Shown here one piece after another: positions 37,647 to 47,297 of a stretch of DNA of 64,000 bases; position 1 is the stretch's first letter, and each line of letters starts with the position of its first letter. Source of the stretch: Nocardioides okcheonensis. Its GTDB lineage: Bacteria > Actinomycetota > Actinomycetes > Propionibacteriales > Nocardioidaceae. A program made the translations under genes and the position numbers. The DNA lies in NCBI RefSeq assembly GCF_020991065.1, contig NZ_CP087710.1, forward strand, positions 1,364,001 to 1,428,000, in the 5' to 3' direction. A model generated the notes under the pieces. It saw nothing but the letters and a program-made list of their open reading frames with translations. It was not told where the DNA came from and made no database searches.

Positions 37647-38882
37647 ATGCGTGCGTCCCGGGCCTGGCTCGCCTCCCTCGTGCTGCTCCCGCTCGCCGGC
37701 TGCCGGGCCGGCGGCGACGAGCCGACGCCCGCCCCCGAGCGCACCGCGCCGGCGGGGATGGACGAGTCGCTGCGCGACGCCGCGCTCGACCTCGTCGAGC
37801 GGCGCGAGCAGGCGCTGGTCGACGGCGACCGCGACGCGTTCCTCGCCACCGTCGACCCCGCGGCCGAGGACTTCGCCCGCACCCAGGCCCGCTGGTGGGA
37901 CAACGTCGCCCAGCTCCCGGCGACCGACTTCGCGCTCGAGCTCGGGGACGAGGGCGTGATGACGCGCATCTCGGGCGCCGGCGACCTCCAGCTGCCGGTC
38001 GACTTCACCATGCGCCTCGACGGCTACGACGAGGGCGCCGTCACGCAGCCGCTGGTCTACACGTTCGTCGGGGACGAGGACGAGGTCCTCCTCACCAGCG
38101 ACCGCAACGTCCAGAGCGACGCGTTCACCGGCTGGGTGCCGGCGCCGTGGGACGTCACCGCGATCACGGTCGAGGAGTCCGACGGCGTCCTCGCCGTCTT
38201 CGACGACGAGACGCGGGCCGACGCCGGTCCGGTGCACGCCGACGTCGTCGCCGCCCGCGACGCCATCCGCCCGCTCCTCCCGCCGTGGTCCGGCCGGGTG
38301 GTCGCCTACGACATCTCCGACGTCGACGCCATCGACCAGATGAGCGCGATGACGGTCGACGACACCGCCGGCGTCGCCTTCCCGGTGACCCGCCGGCCGG
38401 GCAGCAAGCGGTCCGTCGCCTACCGCTTCGCCGTCAACCCGGTCCACACCGCGGGCGAGGAGTGGCGCGGCATCCTGTTCCGCCACGAGCTGGTCCACGT
38501 CGCCCTCGGGGACGCCGACGACCGCAGCCCGACCTGGCTGACCGAGGGCGCGGCAGAGCACGTCGCCCACGCCGCCGCCTACGACGAGGTCACCCGCCGC
38601 CGGGTCCTCGCGGAAGCGCTCGCAGGGGCCACGCCGCGCAGCCTCGCCACCGGCCGCGACTTCTACCAGCGCGACCCGCGGCTCAACTACGACCTCGCCC
38701 ACCTCGCCTGCGCGTACCTCGCCGCCACGCGCGGCGAGGACGTGCTGTGGGACCTCGTGGAGAGCTTCCGCCGGCAGGAGGCGCTGTTCCCCGGCGACGT
38801 GGAGGACCTGGTCCGCGCCGAGGTCGGGCTCACGACCCGGGACCTCGTCGCCGAGGCCCTCGCCTGGGCCCGCTCGGCCTAG
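37647..38882 (+). CDS. gluzincin-type zinc metallopeptidase lipoprotein
   Basis: A 411-aa lipoprotein beginning [19 protein letters not shown] with the lipobox Cys at residue 19. The first half (residues 40-180) looks like a beta-rich NTF2-like or substrate domain. The second half has the zinc site H280-ELV-H284 with Glu303 in [13 protein letters not shown], i.e. the HExxH-x18-E spacing of gluzincins. The substrate is unknown and no known peptidase family was recognised with certainty. It stands alone, divergent from the cysteine desulfurase, and its stop shares bases with the convergent nucleotidyltransferase gene. Confidence 0.8.
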   Translation: MRASRAWLASLVLLPLAGCRAGGDEPTPAPERTAPAGMDESLRDAALDLVERREQALVDGDRDAFLATVDPAAEDFARTQARWWDNVAQLPATDFALELGDEGVMTRISGAGDLQLPVDFTMRLDGYDEGAVTQPLVYTFVGDEDEVLLTSDRNVQSDAFTGWVPAPWDVTAITVEESDGVLAVFDDETRADAGPVHADVVAARDAIRPLLPPWSGRVVAYDISDVDAIDQMSAMTVDDTAGVAFPVTRRPGSKRSVAYRFAVNPVHTAGEEWRGILFRHELVHVALGDADDRSPTWLTEGAAEHVAHAAAYDEVTRRRVLAEALAGATPRSLATGRDFYQRDPRLNYDLAHLACAYLAATRGEDVLWDLVESFRRQEALFPGDVEDLVRAEVGLTTRDLVAEALAWARSA

Positions 38883-39532
38883 CCGGCCAACGCCATCCGC
38901 TCCAGCCACGGGTGGTCAGCGCGCTCGCGGCGCACGGCCTCGCGCAGCCAGTCCTGCTCGGTCGCGCCCAGCAGGGGCCAGGCGACGGCGAGGTCGGCGG
39001 CGTCCTTGGTCCGCGACGGCCGTGCCTTGTGGTGCAGCACCACCTCGGGCCGCATGTAGCGGATCCCGTCGTCGGCGACCCACGTGACGTCCGCGAGCGG
39101 CGCCACGTGGTCGGGGTCGCGGCGCGAGACCCACAGGCCGTCCATGTCCTCGGACAGCAGGCAGTCGAGGAACCACGGCGCGAGCGCGTGGTCGCGCAGC
39201 CACACCTGCCCGGCCCCGGGGTGCGGCTCCGGCCACTCGTCGGTGACGGGCCGGATCATCCCGCTGCCGGCCGCCCAGACGTGGTGCCGCTCCCCCACCA
39301 GCTCGCGCAGCCGGGGCAGGTCGCGGCGCCAGATGACCGCGTCGATGTCGTCGTGCGGGCGGTGCTGCCCGGTGAAGGCGTCGATGGCCCAGCCGCCGAC
39401 CACCCACCACTCCCGGTCGTAGTCGGCCATGAAGTCCTTCAGCCCCGCCGGGTCCAGCGCCCGCCACGCGCCCCACAGCCGCTCGAACGCGGCCTGCTCC
39501 GCCTCGTCGTCCTCGCTCGGCGTCCAGTGCAC
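38879..39532 (-). CDS. nucleotidyltransferase-fold protein (aminoglycoside/lincosamide-type)
   Basis: A 217-aa protein, GTG start. WWVVGGWAIDAFTGQHRPHDDIDAVIW holds the GG...W and the hDhD metal-binding pair (DDIDAV) of small nucleotidyltransferases, as in lincosamide or aminoglycoside adenylyltransferases. RPEVVLHHKARPSRTKDAADL matches the C-terminal helix of the same group. Its natural target is unknown; many chromosomal members are not resistance enzymes. Its stop shares bases with the convergent metallopeptidase stop. Confidence 0.82.
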   Translation of the reverse strand: MHWTPSEDDEAEQAAFERLWGAWRALDPAGLKDFMADYDREWWVVGGWAIDAFTGQHRPHDDIDAVIWRRDLPRLRELVGERHHVWAAGSGMIRPVTDEWPEPHPGAGQVWLRDHALAPWFLDCLLSEDMDGLWVSRRDPDHVAPLADVTWVADDGIRYMRPEVVLHHKARPSRTKDAADLAVAWPLLGATEQDWLREAVRRERADHPWLERMALAG

Positions 39533-39663
39533 CCCCGCAGGCTAGTCGGGGCCGCTCCCCGCCGGAACCGCCCGCGACACGTGCTCCCGGCGCGACACGC
39601 CGCGTCCCGCGACTGTGTCGCTGGGTTCAGGCCCTCCGGCCCCGCGTGGGACAGGATCGGCCC

Positions 39664-39984
39664 ATGGACTTCGAGCAGATGCGGGAGCGGGCGCGCGCCA
39701 TCCGGGCGAGGTACGCCGAGGTGGAGGCGTCGGCCTACGGCCGGTCGTGGACGACCGAGGAGGTGATGCTCGGCTTCGTCGGCGACGTGGGCGACCTCGC
39801 CAAGCTCGTGCAGGGCAAGGCCGGCGTCCGTCCGCGCGAGGACCTCGACGAGGCGCTCGCCCACGAGCTGGCCGACTGCCTTTGGTGCGTGATGACGCTG
39901 GCCGACGCCTACGACGTCGACCTCGCCGCGGCCTTCACCTCGACCATGGACGAGCTCGACGCCTCGCTCGCCGCGGAGGACTGA
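39664..39984 (+). CDS. MazG-like NTP pyrophosphohydrolase
   Basis: A 106-aa all-helical protein. The acidic pattern EEVMLGFVGDVGDLAKLVQG then EALAHELADCLWCVMTLADA corresponds to the ExxE...ExxD magnesium site of MazG/dUTPase-like pyrophosphohydrolases, which clean up nucleotides. Single domain, as in the short MazG-like branch. ATG 39664. A 131-base gap upstream holds its promoter region, and proB converges on it 34 bases downstream. Confidence 0.8.
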   Translation: MDFEQMRERARAIRARYAEVEASAYGRSWTTEEVMLGFVGDVGDLAKLVQGKAGVRPREDLDEALAHELADCLWCVMTLADAYDVDLAAAFTSTMDELDASLAAED

Positions 39985-40018
39985 GCGGCCGCACGTGCGG
40001 CGGGAGCGGATCCTCCGG

Positions 40019-41152
40019 CTAGAGCAGCACCAGGTCGTCGCGGTGCACGACCTCGCGCTCGTAGGCCGCGCCGAGCGACGCCTTGAGCTCACCGGTCGAC
40101 CGGCCGAGGAGCGCGGGCACCTCGTCGGCGTCGAAGGCGACCAGCCCGCGCCCGACGAGCGCGCCGTCCGGACCGAGCAGGTCGACCGCGTCGCCGGCCA
40201 CGAACGAGCCCTCGACGGCGGTGATGCCGGCCGGCAGCAGCGAGGCGCCGCGCTCGACGACCGCTCGGACCGCGCCGGCGTCGAGGGTCAGGCTGCCCTG
40301 CCCCGACGTGGCGTGGGCCAGCCACAGCAGCCGGGTCGGGCGCCGCTTGCCGGTGGCCTCGAAGAGCGTCCCGACCTCTGTGCCGGCCAGCGCGGCGGCG
40401 GCCTGGTCGGCGGAGGTGAGCAGGACGTCGATGCCGGCGCCGGTGGCGATGCTGGCGGCGTCGACCTTGGTCGTCATGCCTCCGGTGCCGACGCCGGCGG
40501 CGCCCGCCGCGCCGATGGTCACCGCGGCGAGGTCGGCCTCCGACCGCACGAGCGGGACCAGGCGCGAGCCCGGGCGCGAGGGCGGCCCGTCGTAGAGGCC
40601 GTCGACGTCGGAGAGCAGGACCAGCAGGTCGGCGTGGACCAGGTGGGCGACGAGCGCCGCGAGCCGGTCGTTGTCGCCGAAGCGGATCTCGGAGGTGGCG
40701 ACCGTGTCGTTCTCGTTGACGATCGGCACCACGCCGAGCTCGATCAGCTTGGCGAAGGTCTGGTGGGCGTTGCGATAGCTCGCCCGCCGCATCACGTCGT
40801 CGACGGTGAGCAGCACCTGGCCGGTGACGATCCCGTGCCGGGCGAACTCCTCCTGGTAGCGGTGGGCCAGCAGGCCCTGGCCGACCGACGCGGCGGCCTG
40901 CTGGGCGGCGAGGGCACGCGGCCGCGAGAACAGGCCCAGCGGAGCCAGCCCCGCGGCGATCGCGCCGGACGACACCAGGACGACCTCGGCGCCGCCGTCG
41001 CGCGCGGCCGCGAGCACCTCGACGAGGCGGCGTACGCGCGCGGGGTCGATGCCGCCGGCAGCGGTGGTGAGCGACGACGAGCCGACCTTGACCACGATCC
41101 GCCGCGCGGCCGACACCAGGTCGGCCCGGGCGGTCGGGGCGTCAGTCGTCAC
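40019..41152 (-). CDS. proB: glutamate 5-kinase
   Basis: A 377-aa enzyme for the first step of proline synthesis (glutamate + ATP). The amino-acid kinase domain starts [13 protein letters not shown], with [35 protein letters not shown] and [15 protein letters not shown]-terminal PUA domain (residues 285-370) is present. The only good start, GTG 41152, lies inside the end of obgE (11-base overlap), so translation is probably coupled. proA is not adjacent. Confidence 0.95.
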   Translation of the reverse strand: MTTDAPTARADLVSAARRIVVKVGSSSLTTAAGGIDPARVRRLVEVLAAARDGGAEVVLVSSGAIAAGLAPLGLFSRPRALAAQQAAASVGQGLLAHRYQEEFARHGIVTGQVLLTVDDVMRRASYRNAHQTFAKLIELGVVPIVNENDTVATSEIRFGDNDRLAALVAHLVHADLLVLLSDVDGLYDGPPSRPGSRLVPLVRSEADLAAVTIGAAGAAGVGTGGMTTKVDAASIATGAGIDVLLTSADQAAAALAGTEVGTLFEATGKRRPTRLLWLAHATSGQGSLTLDAGAVRAVVERGASLLPAGITAVEGSFVAGDAVDLLGPDGALVGRGLVAFDADEVPALLGRSTGELKASLGAAYEREVVHRDDLVLL

Positions 41153-42707
41153 TGCCGTCCCAGTCGGGGTCGTCCTTCGTGCCGATCTCGTAGGCCATCG
41201 GACCGACGCCGGAGCTGCCGGTGCTGCGGTTGGGGCCCTTCTTGGCGCGCTCGGCGTCGAGGCGGCGCGCGACGTCCGCGCGGGCCTCCTCCTCGGCCTT
41301 GGTCTCCATGCCCTCCGCGATCTCGCGGCGGCGGTCGCGGGCCGGACGGGCCTCGCGCAGCCGCTCGTCCTCGCCGCGCCGGCCGAGCATCTCGGCACCG
41401 GCCTCGATGCTGGGCTTGAAGTCGAAGACGACCGAGTTGTGCTCGGGGCCGATGATGACCGTGTCGCCCTCCTGGGCGCCCATCTGGGCGAGCCTGACCT
41501 CGACGCCCAGCCGGTTGAGCCGGTCGGCGAGGAAGCCGACGGCCTCCTCGTTGCTGAAGTCGGTCTGGCGCACCCACCGCTCGGGCTTCGTGCCGCGCAC
41601 CCGCCAGCCGTCCTCGGTGCCGACGACCTCGAAGTCGTCGCCGCCGTCGACGGACCGCGGGCGGATCACGATCCGCTCGGGCTCGACCGCCGGCGCGGTG
41701 GCCCGAGCCGCGACCACGATCTCGGCCATCGCGAAGGTGAGCTCGCGCAGGCCGGCGCCGGACGCCGCGCTCACCTCGAAGACCCGCAGGCCGCGGCCGC
41801 GCAGCTCCTCGACCACCATGTCCGCGATGTCCTGGCCGTCGGGGACGTCGACCTTGTTGAGCGCGACCAGGCGCGGGCGGTCCTCGAGGCCGCCGTAGCG
41901 GGCCAGCTCGCGCTCGATGACCTCGAGGTCGTCGAGGGGGTTGCGGCCCGGCTCGATGGACGCGGTGTCGACCACGTGGACGATCGCCGCGCACCGCTCG
42001 ACGTGGCGCAGGAAGTCGTGGCCGAGCCCGCGGCCGTCGGCCGCGCCCTCGATCAGCCCGGGCACGTCGGCGACCACGAAGGTGGTCTCGCCGGCCGTGA
42101 CCACGCCGAGGTTGGGGATCAGGGTCGTGAAGGGGTAGTCGGCGATCTTGGGCCGGGCCCGCGAGATCGCGGCGATCAGCGACGACTTGCCGGCGCTCGG
42201 GAAGCCGACGAGGCCGATGTCGGCGACGACCTTCAGCTCGAGGCGCACGACGAGCTCGTCACCGGGCTCGCCGAGCAGCGCGAAGCCGGGCGCCTTGCGC
42301 TTCGACGAGGCGAGCGCGGCGTTGCCGAGGCCGCCGCGACCACCCTGCGCGACCACGAGGGTCGTGCCGTGGCCGACCATGTCGGCGAGGACCTCGCCAT
42401 CCTGGTCCTTGACCAGCGTGCCGTCGGGGACGGTCAGGACGAGGTCCTTGCCGTTGCCGCCGTTCTTGTGGTCGCCCGCGCCCTGGCCGCCGTTCTCGGC
42501 GCGGCGCTTGGGGCTGTGGTGGTAGTCGACGAGCGTCGTGACGCTGGTGTCGACCTGCAGGATGATCGATCCGCCCTGGCCGCCGTTGCCGCCGTCGGGG
42601 CCACCGAGCGGCTTGAACTTCTCCCGCTTGACCGAGGCGACGCCGTTGCCACCCCGTCCGGCCGCGAGGTGGAGCGTGGCCTGGTCGACGAACGTGGGGA
42701 TGGCCAT
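41142..42707 (-). CDS. obgE: Obg family GTPase
   Basis: A 521-aa essential GTPase of ribosome assembly and stress signalling. The glycine-rich Obg fold ([20 protein letters not shown]...) covers residues 1-160. The G domain has G1 [10 protein letters not shown], switch [14 protein letters not shown]3 [17 protein letters not shown]4 NKVD and G5 VSAASGAG. An OCT domain (residues 345-425) and an acidic/basic tail ending DPDWDGSDD follow. It is downstream of rpmA, separated by a hairpin terminator, the usual rplU-rpmA-obg order. Confidence 0.97.
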   Translation of the reverse strand: MAIPTFVDQATLHLAAGRGGNGVASVKREKFKPLGGPDGGNGGQGGSIILQVDTSVTTLVDYHHSPKRRAENGGQGAGDHKNGGNGKDLVLTVPDGTLVKDQDGEVLADMVGHGTTLVVAQGGRGGLGNAALASSKRKAPGFALLGEPGDELVVRLELKVVADIGLVGFPSAGKSSLIAAISRARPKIADYPFTTLIPNLGVVTAGETTFVVADVPGLIEGAADGRGLGHDFLRHVERCAAIVHVVDTASIEPGRNPLDDLEVIERELARYGGLEDRPRLVALNKVDVPDGQDIADMVVEELRGRGLRVFEVSAASGAGLRELTFAMAEIVVAARATAPAVEPERIVIRPRSVDGGDDFEVVGTEDGWRVRGTKPERWVRQTDFSNEEAVGFLADRLNRLGVEVRLAQMGAQEGDTVIIGPEHNSVVFDFKPSIEAGAEMLGRRGEDERLREARPARDRRREIAEGMETKAEEEARADVARRLDAERAKKGPNRSTGSSGVGPMAYEIGTKDDPDWDGSDD

Positions 42708-42733
42708 GACGAATCCTTCTGCTGCAGAAATGG

Positions 42734-42766
42734 CGAAGGGCGCCCCGAGTCTAGGGGCGCCCTTCG
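42734..42766 (-). terminator. hairpin terminator between rpmA and obgE
   Basis: A perfect 13-base-pair stem CGAAGGGCGCCCC with complement and a seven-base loop, 28 bases after the rpmA stop. It likely lowers obgE expression relative to the ribosomal protein genes. Confidence 0.8.
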
Positions 42767-42793
42767 GTGAAGACGTTCAGTGTCGCGGGAGCG

Positions 42794-43048
42794 TCACTCG
42801 CCGGGAACGACGTTGATCACGCGACGACCGCGGCGGGTGCCGAACTCGACGGCGCCGGCCTGCAGGGCGAACAGCGTGTCGTCGCCACCGCGACCCACGC
42901 CGGTGCCCGGGTGGAAGTGCGTGCCGCGCTGGCGGACGATGATCTCGCCGGCACCCACGACCTGGCCGCCGAAGCGCTTCACACCGAGGCGCTGGGCGTT
43001 GGAGTCACGACCGTTCTTGGTGCTCGCGGCACCCTTCTTGTGAGCCAT
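42794..43048 (-). CDS. rpmA: 50S ribosomal protein L27
   Basis: An 84-aa protein of the peptidyl-transferase region of the large subunit. It starts [20 protein letters not shown] and contains [20 protein letters not shown], both invariant in L27. The N-terminal Met is followed directly by AHKKG, so there is no cleavable extension of the Firmicutes type. It follows rplU by 44 bases. Confidence 0.98.
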   Translation of the reverse strand: MAHKKGAASTKNGRDSNAQRLGVKRFGGQVVGAGEIIVRQRGTHFHPGTGVGRGGDDTLFALQAGAVEFGTRRGRRVINVVPGE

Positions 43049-43092
43049 TGTTCAGTCCTTCTGAAGAGACTTGGTCGACCTCGAGCGAGCGC

Positions 43093-43392
43093 TCAGAGGG
43101 AGATGTCGGTGACCTTGACCTGGGTGTACTTCTGGCGGTGACCCTGGCGCTTCTTGTAGCCGGTCTTGTTCTTGTACTTCTGGATGATGATCTTCGGGCC
43201 CTTGGTGCGGCCGGTGACCTCGACGGTCACGCTCGCCTTGTCGAGACCGGTCGCGGTGACCTTCTCGCCGTCGACGACCATGACCACCGGAAGGGTCAGG
43301 GTGTCGCCGGTGGCAGCCATCGCGTCGATCTCGATGACGTCGCCGACGGCAACCTTCTGCTGCTTGCTGCCACTGCGCACGACTGCGTACAC
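43093..43392 (-). CDS. rplU: 50S ribosomal protein L21
   Basis: A 99-aa large-subunit protein, GTG start after GAGGAGAG. MYAVVRSGSKQQKVAVGDVI, the L21 core, and KIIIQKYKNKTGYKKRQGHR near the C-terminus (rRNA-binding signature) are clear. First gene of rplU-rpmA, behind rne with its own likely promoter. Confidence 0.98.
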   Translation of the reverse strand: MYAVVRSGSKQQKVAVGDVIEIDAMAATGDTLTLPVVMVVDGEKVTATGLDKASVTVEVTGRTKGPKIIIQKYKNKTGYKKRQGHRQKYTQVKVTDISL

Positions 43393-43519
43393 GGCGAGTC
43401 ACTCTCCTCAGAACTACAGGTGATGAAAATTGCGGGACTGCGCACGACACCGCCTGGAATCCGGGCGAGTACGCCACGTGACGGGCGCGCAGAATCGGTG
43501 TGTCGAACACCGAGGGACA

Positions 43520-43549
43520 AGACTACGGGATCGGGTGGCGACCGGGCAA
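43520..43549 (-). promoter_or_regulatory. candidate promoter for rplU-rpmA
   Basis: Minus-strand TTGCCC (43544-43549) and TAGTCT (43520-43525) with an 18-base spacer, about 130 bases before the rplU start, in the gap after rne. Match to a housekeeping sigma promoter is fair. The 182-base rne-rplU gap holds no gene, and no convincing ribosomal-protein leader structure was recognised. Confidence 0.35.
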
Positions 43550-43574
43550 AACGAGGCCCGGCCGCCGCCCGGGG

Positions 43575-46500
43575 TCAGCGCTTGCGCGAACCCTTCCGCT
43601 TGATCGGGACGTGCTCGACCGTCGACGCCTCGGCGGCCGGCGCCACGGAGCCGTCGGTCGCGGTGGTGGCGCCGGGCTCCACCTCGGCGGTGCCGGGCTC
43701 GACCAGGCCGGACTCCGGGAGGGTGCCGGCGACCCCGGAGGTCGCCGTCGCCAGGGGCAGCGCGGCCGGCGGGCCGGCCGGTCGGCTCGCGGAGCGGCGG
43801 CGCGTACGCGTCACCACCCGCGGCTTCTCCGGCCCGGGCGCCTGCTCGGGCTCGGTGGCCTGCGGAGCCGGCTCGGGCTCCGGCCGCTCGGGCTCGACCA
43901 GCTCGGGCTCGGCCGGGGCGGCCTCGGACTGCTCCGGCTCGGACTGCTCCGGCTCCACCTGCTCCGGCTCCACCTGCTCAAGCTCGGCCGGGGCGGGCTC
44001 GGACTGCTCCGGCTCGGCCTCGACGGGCTCGACGACGTCTGCGGTGGGCTCCTCGGCAGCCGGCTCGTCGGCCGGCTTCTCGTGGCGCGCCATGGCTGCG
44101 ACGTCCTTGGGCGACGGGGCGGCCGACGACTGCTCGGCCGGACGCTGCTCGCCACCGTTGTCGCCGTTGTCGCCGGCGGCGCCGCGACGGCCGCGACGGC
44201 GGCTGCCCCGACGGCCCTCGCCCTCCTCGGCCTTCTGGTGCGGGTCGACCGGCTGGTCGCGGACCACGACGCCGCGGCCGTGGCAGTGCTCGCAGTTCTC
44301 GCTGAACGCCTCGAGCAGCCCGGTGCCGATCCGCTTGCGGGTCATCTGGACCAGGCCGAGCGAGGTCACCTCGGCGACCTGGTGCCGGGTGCGGTCGCGG
44401 CCCAGGCACTCGACGAGGCGGCGCACCACCAGGTCGCGGTTGGACTCCAGGACCATGTCGATGAAGTCGACGACGATGATGCCGCCGATGTCGCGCAGCC
44501 GGAGCTGGCGGACGATCTCCTCCGCGGCCTCCAGGTTGTTCTTGGTGACGGTCTCCTCGAGGTTGCCGCCGGACCCGGTGAACTTGCCCGTGTTGACGTC
44601 GACGACCGTCATCGCCTCGGTGCGGTCGATGATCAGCGAGCCACCCGAGGGCAGCCACACCTTGCGGTCGAGGCCCTTGCTGATCTGCTCCTCGACCCGG
44701 TAGGTCGCGAACACGTCGCCGGCGCCGTTGCGCTGGTACTTCTCGACGCGCTCGGCGAGGTCGGGGGCGACCTGCTCGACGTAGCCGCGGACGGTGTCCC
44801 AGGCGTCGTCACCCTCGATGACGAGCTTGGAGAAGTCCTCGGTGAACAGGTCGCGGACGACCTTCAGCGTGAGGTCCGGCTCGCCGTAGAGCAGCTGCGG
44901 GCCCGAGCCCTTGTGGGTCGCCTTCTTCTCGATCTCCTCCCAGCGCGACTTGAGGCGCTCGACGTCGCGCGTCAGCTCCTCCTCGCTCGCGCCCTCGGCC
45001 GCGGTGCGCACGATGACGCCGGCCGTGTCGGGGACGATCTCCTTGAGCAGGGTCTTGAGCCGGTTGCGCTCGGTGTCGGGCAGCTTGCGCGAGATCCCGG
45101 ACGTGGTGCCGTCCGGCACGTAGACGAGGAACCGGCCGGCCAGGCTGACCTGGCTGGTCAGGCGGGCGCCCTTGTGGCCGATCGGGTCCTTGGTGACCTG
45201 CACCAGCACCATCTGGCCGCTGGTGAGGACCGACTCGATCTTGCGGGGCTGGCCGTCCTTGTGGCCGAGCGCCGACCAGTTGACCTCGCCGGCGTAGAGG
45301 ACCGCGTTGCGACCCTTGCCGATGTCGATGAACGCGGCCTCCATCGACGGGAGGACGTTCTGCACCCGGCCGAGGTAGACGTTGCCGATGAGGGAGGTCT
45401 GCGACTCGCGGGCCACGTAGTGCTCGACGAGCACCCGGTCCTCGAGGACGCCGATCTGGGTGAGGTCCTCGCGCTGGCGGATGACCATCACGCGGTCGAC
45501 CGACTCGCGGCGGGCGAGGAACTCGGCCTCGCTCACGATCGGCGCGCGCCGGCGACCGGCCTCGCGACCCTCGCGGCGACGCTGCTTCTTGGCCTCGAGG
45601 CGCGTCGACCCCGCCACGGCGGTGATCTGGTCCTCGGCGCTGCGACCCTTGCGGACCCGCGTGACGGTGTTCGGGTCGTCGTCGTCGCCCCCTCCGTCGT
45701 CGCCGGCGCGGCGCCGGCGCCGGCGGCGGCGCGAGGAGCCCTCGCCGGACCCGTCGGCGGCGTCGGACTGGTCGGGGCCGGTCGAGCCGGCCTCGGACGC
45801 GTCGTCGGAGCCGGCCGACGCCTCGGCGTCACCGCCGTCGCCGTCGCCGTCCTCGGACCCCTCGCCGGACGCGTCGGAGGACTTGCGGCGCCTGCGGCCG
45901 CCGCGGCGGCGGCGCCGGCGCGGCGAGCCGCCCTCGCCGTCGGTGGCGTCGTCGGACTGCTCGCCGTCCTCGGCGTCGGTGTCGGTGTCGGTGTCGGCCT
46001 GCGCGTCGGCGTCCGCGTCGGTGGCGTCCCCGTCGACGGCGTCCGCGTCGGTGGCGGTCTCGTCCTCGTCGGTCGCCTCGACCTCCTCGACCTCCTCGAC
46101 CTCCGTGGCCTCCGCCGCGGCGGCAGCCTTGCGGCCACCCCGCTTGCGGCTGCGCGGGGCCGCGCCGTCGGCGGGCTCCTGGCCGGACGCCGCCTGCTGG
46201 TCGGTGTCGCCCGCGGTCGTCCCGGCTGCGGCGTCGGCGGTGGTCTCCGCGGCGGCCTTCTTCGCACCCGACTTCCTGCCGCCGGACTTCCTGGCACCGG
46301 ACTTCGCACCGGGCTTCGTGGCGCCGGAGGCCCCGTCCGCGGCAGGGGTGTCCGCCGGGGTGTCCGCCGGGTCGGTCGCGGCGTCCGCGCCGGCGTCGAC
46401 CGCGGCGGGAGCGGGGGCGGCCTTCTTGCGGGTGCGTCGGGTCGTGGTCACGACCGGCGCCTGGAACAGCACGGCGTGCCCGGTCTCGGAGTCCTCGTCG

Positions 46501-46973
46501 GGGGCGTCGGCCGCGGGCGCGTCGTCGACGGCCGGCGCGGCCGCCGCCTTCTTGGTGGTGCGCTTGGCGGCCGTCTTCCTGGCCGGCGCGCGCTTGGCGG
46601 CGGCCTTCTTCGCCGGGGCCGCCTCGGCGGCCTCGGCGGCGTCGGCCGGAGCGTCGGCCGGGGTGCCGTCCGCGGCGTCGTCGGGCCCGGTCGCGGGCTG
46701 GCGCCGGGGCCTTCTTCTTGGCGGTCCGCTTGGCGGCCGTCTTCTTGGCCGGCGCGCGCTTGGCGGCGGCCTTCTTCGCCGGGGCCGCCTCGGCGGCCTC
46801 GGCGGCGTCGGCCGGAGCGTCGGCCGGGCGTCGGCCGCGGCGGGGGCGGACTTCCTCGCACGCGAGGCGCGGGTCCGGCGGGTCACGACCGGCGCCGCGG
46901 GCGTGTCCTGCGCCGCGCTCACCTCGCCGGCCTGCGTCTCGGTGGTGCTGTCGGGCTGGTCGGAATCGAGCAT
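43575..46973 (-). CDS. rne: ribonuclease E/G family endoribonuclease
   Basis: About 1132 aa from ATG 46973 (preceded by GAGGAGC). The catalytic core is C-terminal to a long low-complexity arm: S1 domain (VEHYVARESQTSLIGNVYLG), RNase H-like and DNase-I-like parts with metal ligands in VVDVNTGKF and IVVDFIDM, and the zinc-link CEHCHGRG. Both ends are disordered: N-terminal Lys/Ala repeats (PAKKAAAKRAPA) and Arg/Asp/Glu runs, and C-terminal Glu/Pro repeats (EPEQVEPEQSEPEQSE). This is the actinobacterial RNase E layout for mRNA decay and rRNA processing. Between about 46705 and 46830 the frame gives Arg/Pro nonsense while another frame reads PADAPADAAEAAEAAPAKK, so two compensating one-base slips are likely. 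Confidence 0.9.
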   Translation of the reverse strand: MLDSDQPDSTTETQAGEVSAAQDTPAAPVVTRRTRASRARKSAPAAADARPTLRPTPPRPPRRPRRRRPPPSARRPRRRPPSGPPRRRPRRQPATGPDDAADGTPADAPADAAEAAEAAPAKKAAAKRAPARKTAAKRTTKKAAAAPAVDDAPAADAPDEDSETGHAVLFQAPVVTTTRRTRKKAAPAPAAVDAGADAATDPADTPADTPAADGASGATKPGAKSGARKSGGRKSGAKKAAAETTADAAAGTTAGDTDQQAASGQEPADGAAPRSRKRGGRKAAAAAEATEVEEVEEVEATDEDETATDADAVDGDATDADADAQADTDTDTDAEDGEQSDDATDGEGGSPRRRRRRGGRRRRKSSDASGEGSEDGDGDGGDAEASAGSDDASEAGSTGPDQSDAADGSGEGSSRRRRRRRRAGDDGGGDDDDPNTVTRVRKGRSAEDQITAVAGSTRLEAKKQRRREGREAGRRRAPIVSEAEFLARRESVDRVMVIRQREDLTQIGVLEDRVLVEHYVARESQTSLIGNVYLGRVQNVLPSMEAAFIDIGKGRNAVLYAGEVNWSALGHKDGQPRKIESVLTSGQMVLVQVTKDPIGHKGARLTSQVSLAGRFLVYVPDGTTSGISRKLPDTERNRLKTLLKEIVPDTAGVIVRTAAEGASEEELTRDVERLKSRWEEIEKKATHKGSGPQLLYGEPDLTLKVVRDLFTEDFSKLVIEGDDAWDTVRGYVEQVAPDLAERVEKYQRNGAGDVFATYRVEEQISKGLDRKVWLPSGGSLIIDRTEAMTVVDVNTGKFTGSGGNLEETVTKNNLEAAEEIVRQLRLRDIGGIIVVDFIDMVLESNRDLVVRRLVECLGRDRTRHQVAEVTSLGLVQMTRKRIGTGLLEAFSENCEHCHGRGVVVRDQPVDPHQKAEEGEGRRGSRRRGRRGAAGDNGDNGGEQRPAEQSSAAPSPKDVAAMARHEKPADEPAAEEPTADVVEPVEAEPEQSEPAPAELEQVEPEQVEPEQSEPEQSEAAPAEPELVEPERPEPEPAPQATEPEQAPGPEKPRVVTRTRRRSASRPAGPPAALPLATATSGVAGTLPESGLVEPGTAEVEPGATTATDGSVAPAAEASTVEHVPIKRKGSRKR
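46551..46828. repeat. tandem pair of about 112-bp direct repeats in rne
   Basis: Copies at 46551-46662 and 46717-46828, period 166 bases, differ at only about three positions in 112. They encode the Ala/Lys-rich unit ADAPADAAEAAEAAPAKKAA plus KRAPAKKTAAKR. The spacer is 54 bases. In the upstream-coding copy (46717-46828) the annotated frame is shifted relative to the other copy. Confidence 0.9.
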
Positions 46974-47297
46974 GCGGTGCTCCTCGGGCACCCTCACGGT
47001 GCCGATACGGCGCCCACCGCTCTCGCACGGCGATCCCGGGGACGCAAAGCTTCTGTGGCGGCGACCCCCTCCGCGGGATGCGTCTCCGAAGGCCTTCCGC
47101 CACCCGCCGCGGTCGCCGGGCCCGGGGGGAGTCGCTGTCACCGACTCCTGGGGCCGCGTCGCGGTCCGGTGACGTCCACCCGTCCGGGGTGCCGGCCACG
47201 TGGTGCGGCCGGCGAGAACGTCGTCGGCTCGACGTGGTCCTGACGGTCGTCAGGGCGTCGAACGTGGCGAGTATCGCACACGCGTGGCCGGCTCGCC
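46974..47297 (-). promoter_or_regulatory. long rne leader with candidate extended -10 promoter
   Basis: This 324-base stretch between the TIGR03936 gene and rne holds no credible gene. On the minus strand TGCGATACT (47269-47277) resembles an extended -10 element, without a good -35, and would give a leader of about 290 bases. A seven-base stem GGAGTCG/CGACTCC (47128-47148) lies within. Long structured RNase E leaders can serve autoregulation; here that is an inference. Confidence 0.35.

Noticed and set aside
39533..39663. Repeated GCGACAC with an inverted GTGTCGC as an operator or small RNA
   Set aside because: Seven-base units in G+C-rich DNA with irregular spacing. No consistent structure or promoter was seen, so only the MazG-like promoter region is inferred here.
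43393..43574. A ribosomal-protein L21 leader RNA in the rne-rplU gap
   Set aside because: No structure resembling known L21 leaders was recognised; only a possible promoter is reported.
43500..47243. Open frame of over 1200 codons antisense to rne
   Set aside because: It mirrors the rne codon structure; the product is Leu/Gly/Arg/Val low-complexity sequence with no domain, as expected of an antisense shadow in G+C-rich DNA.
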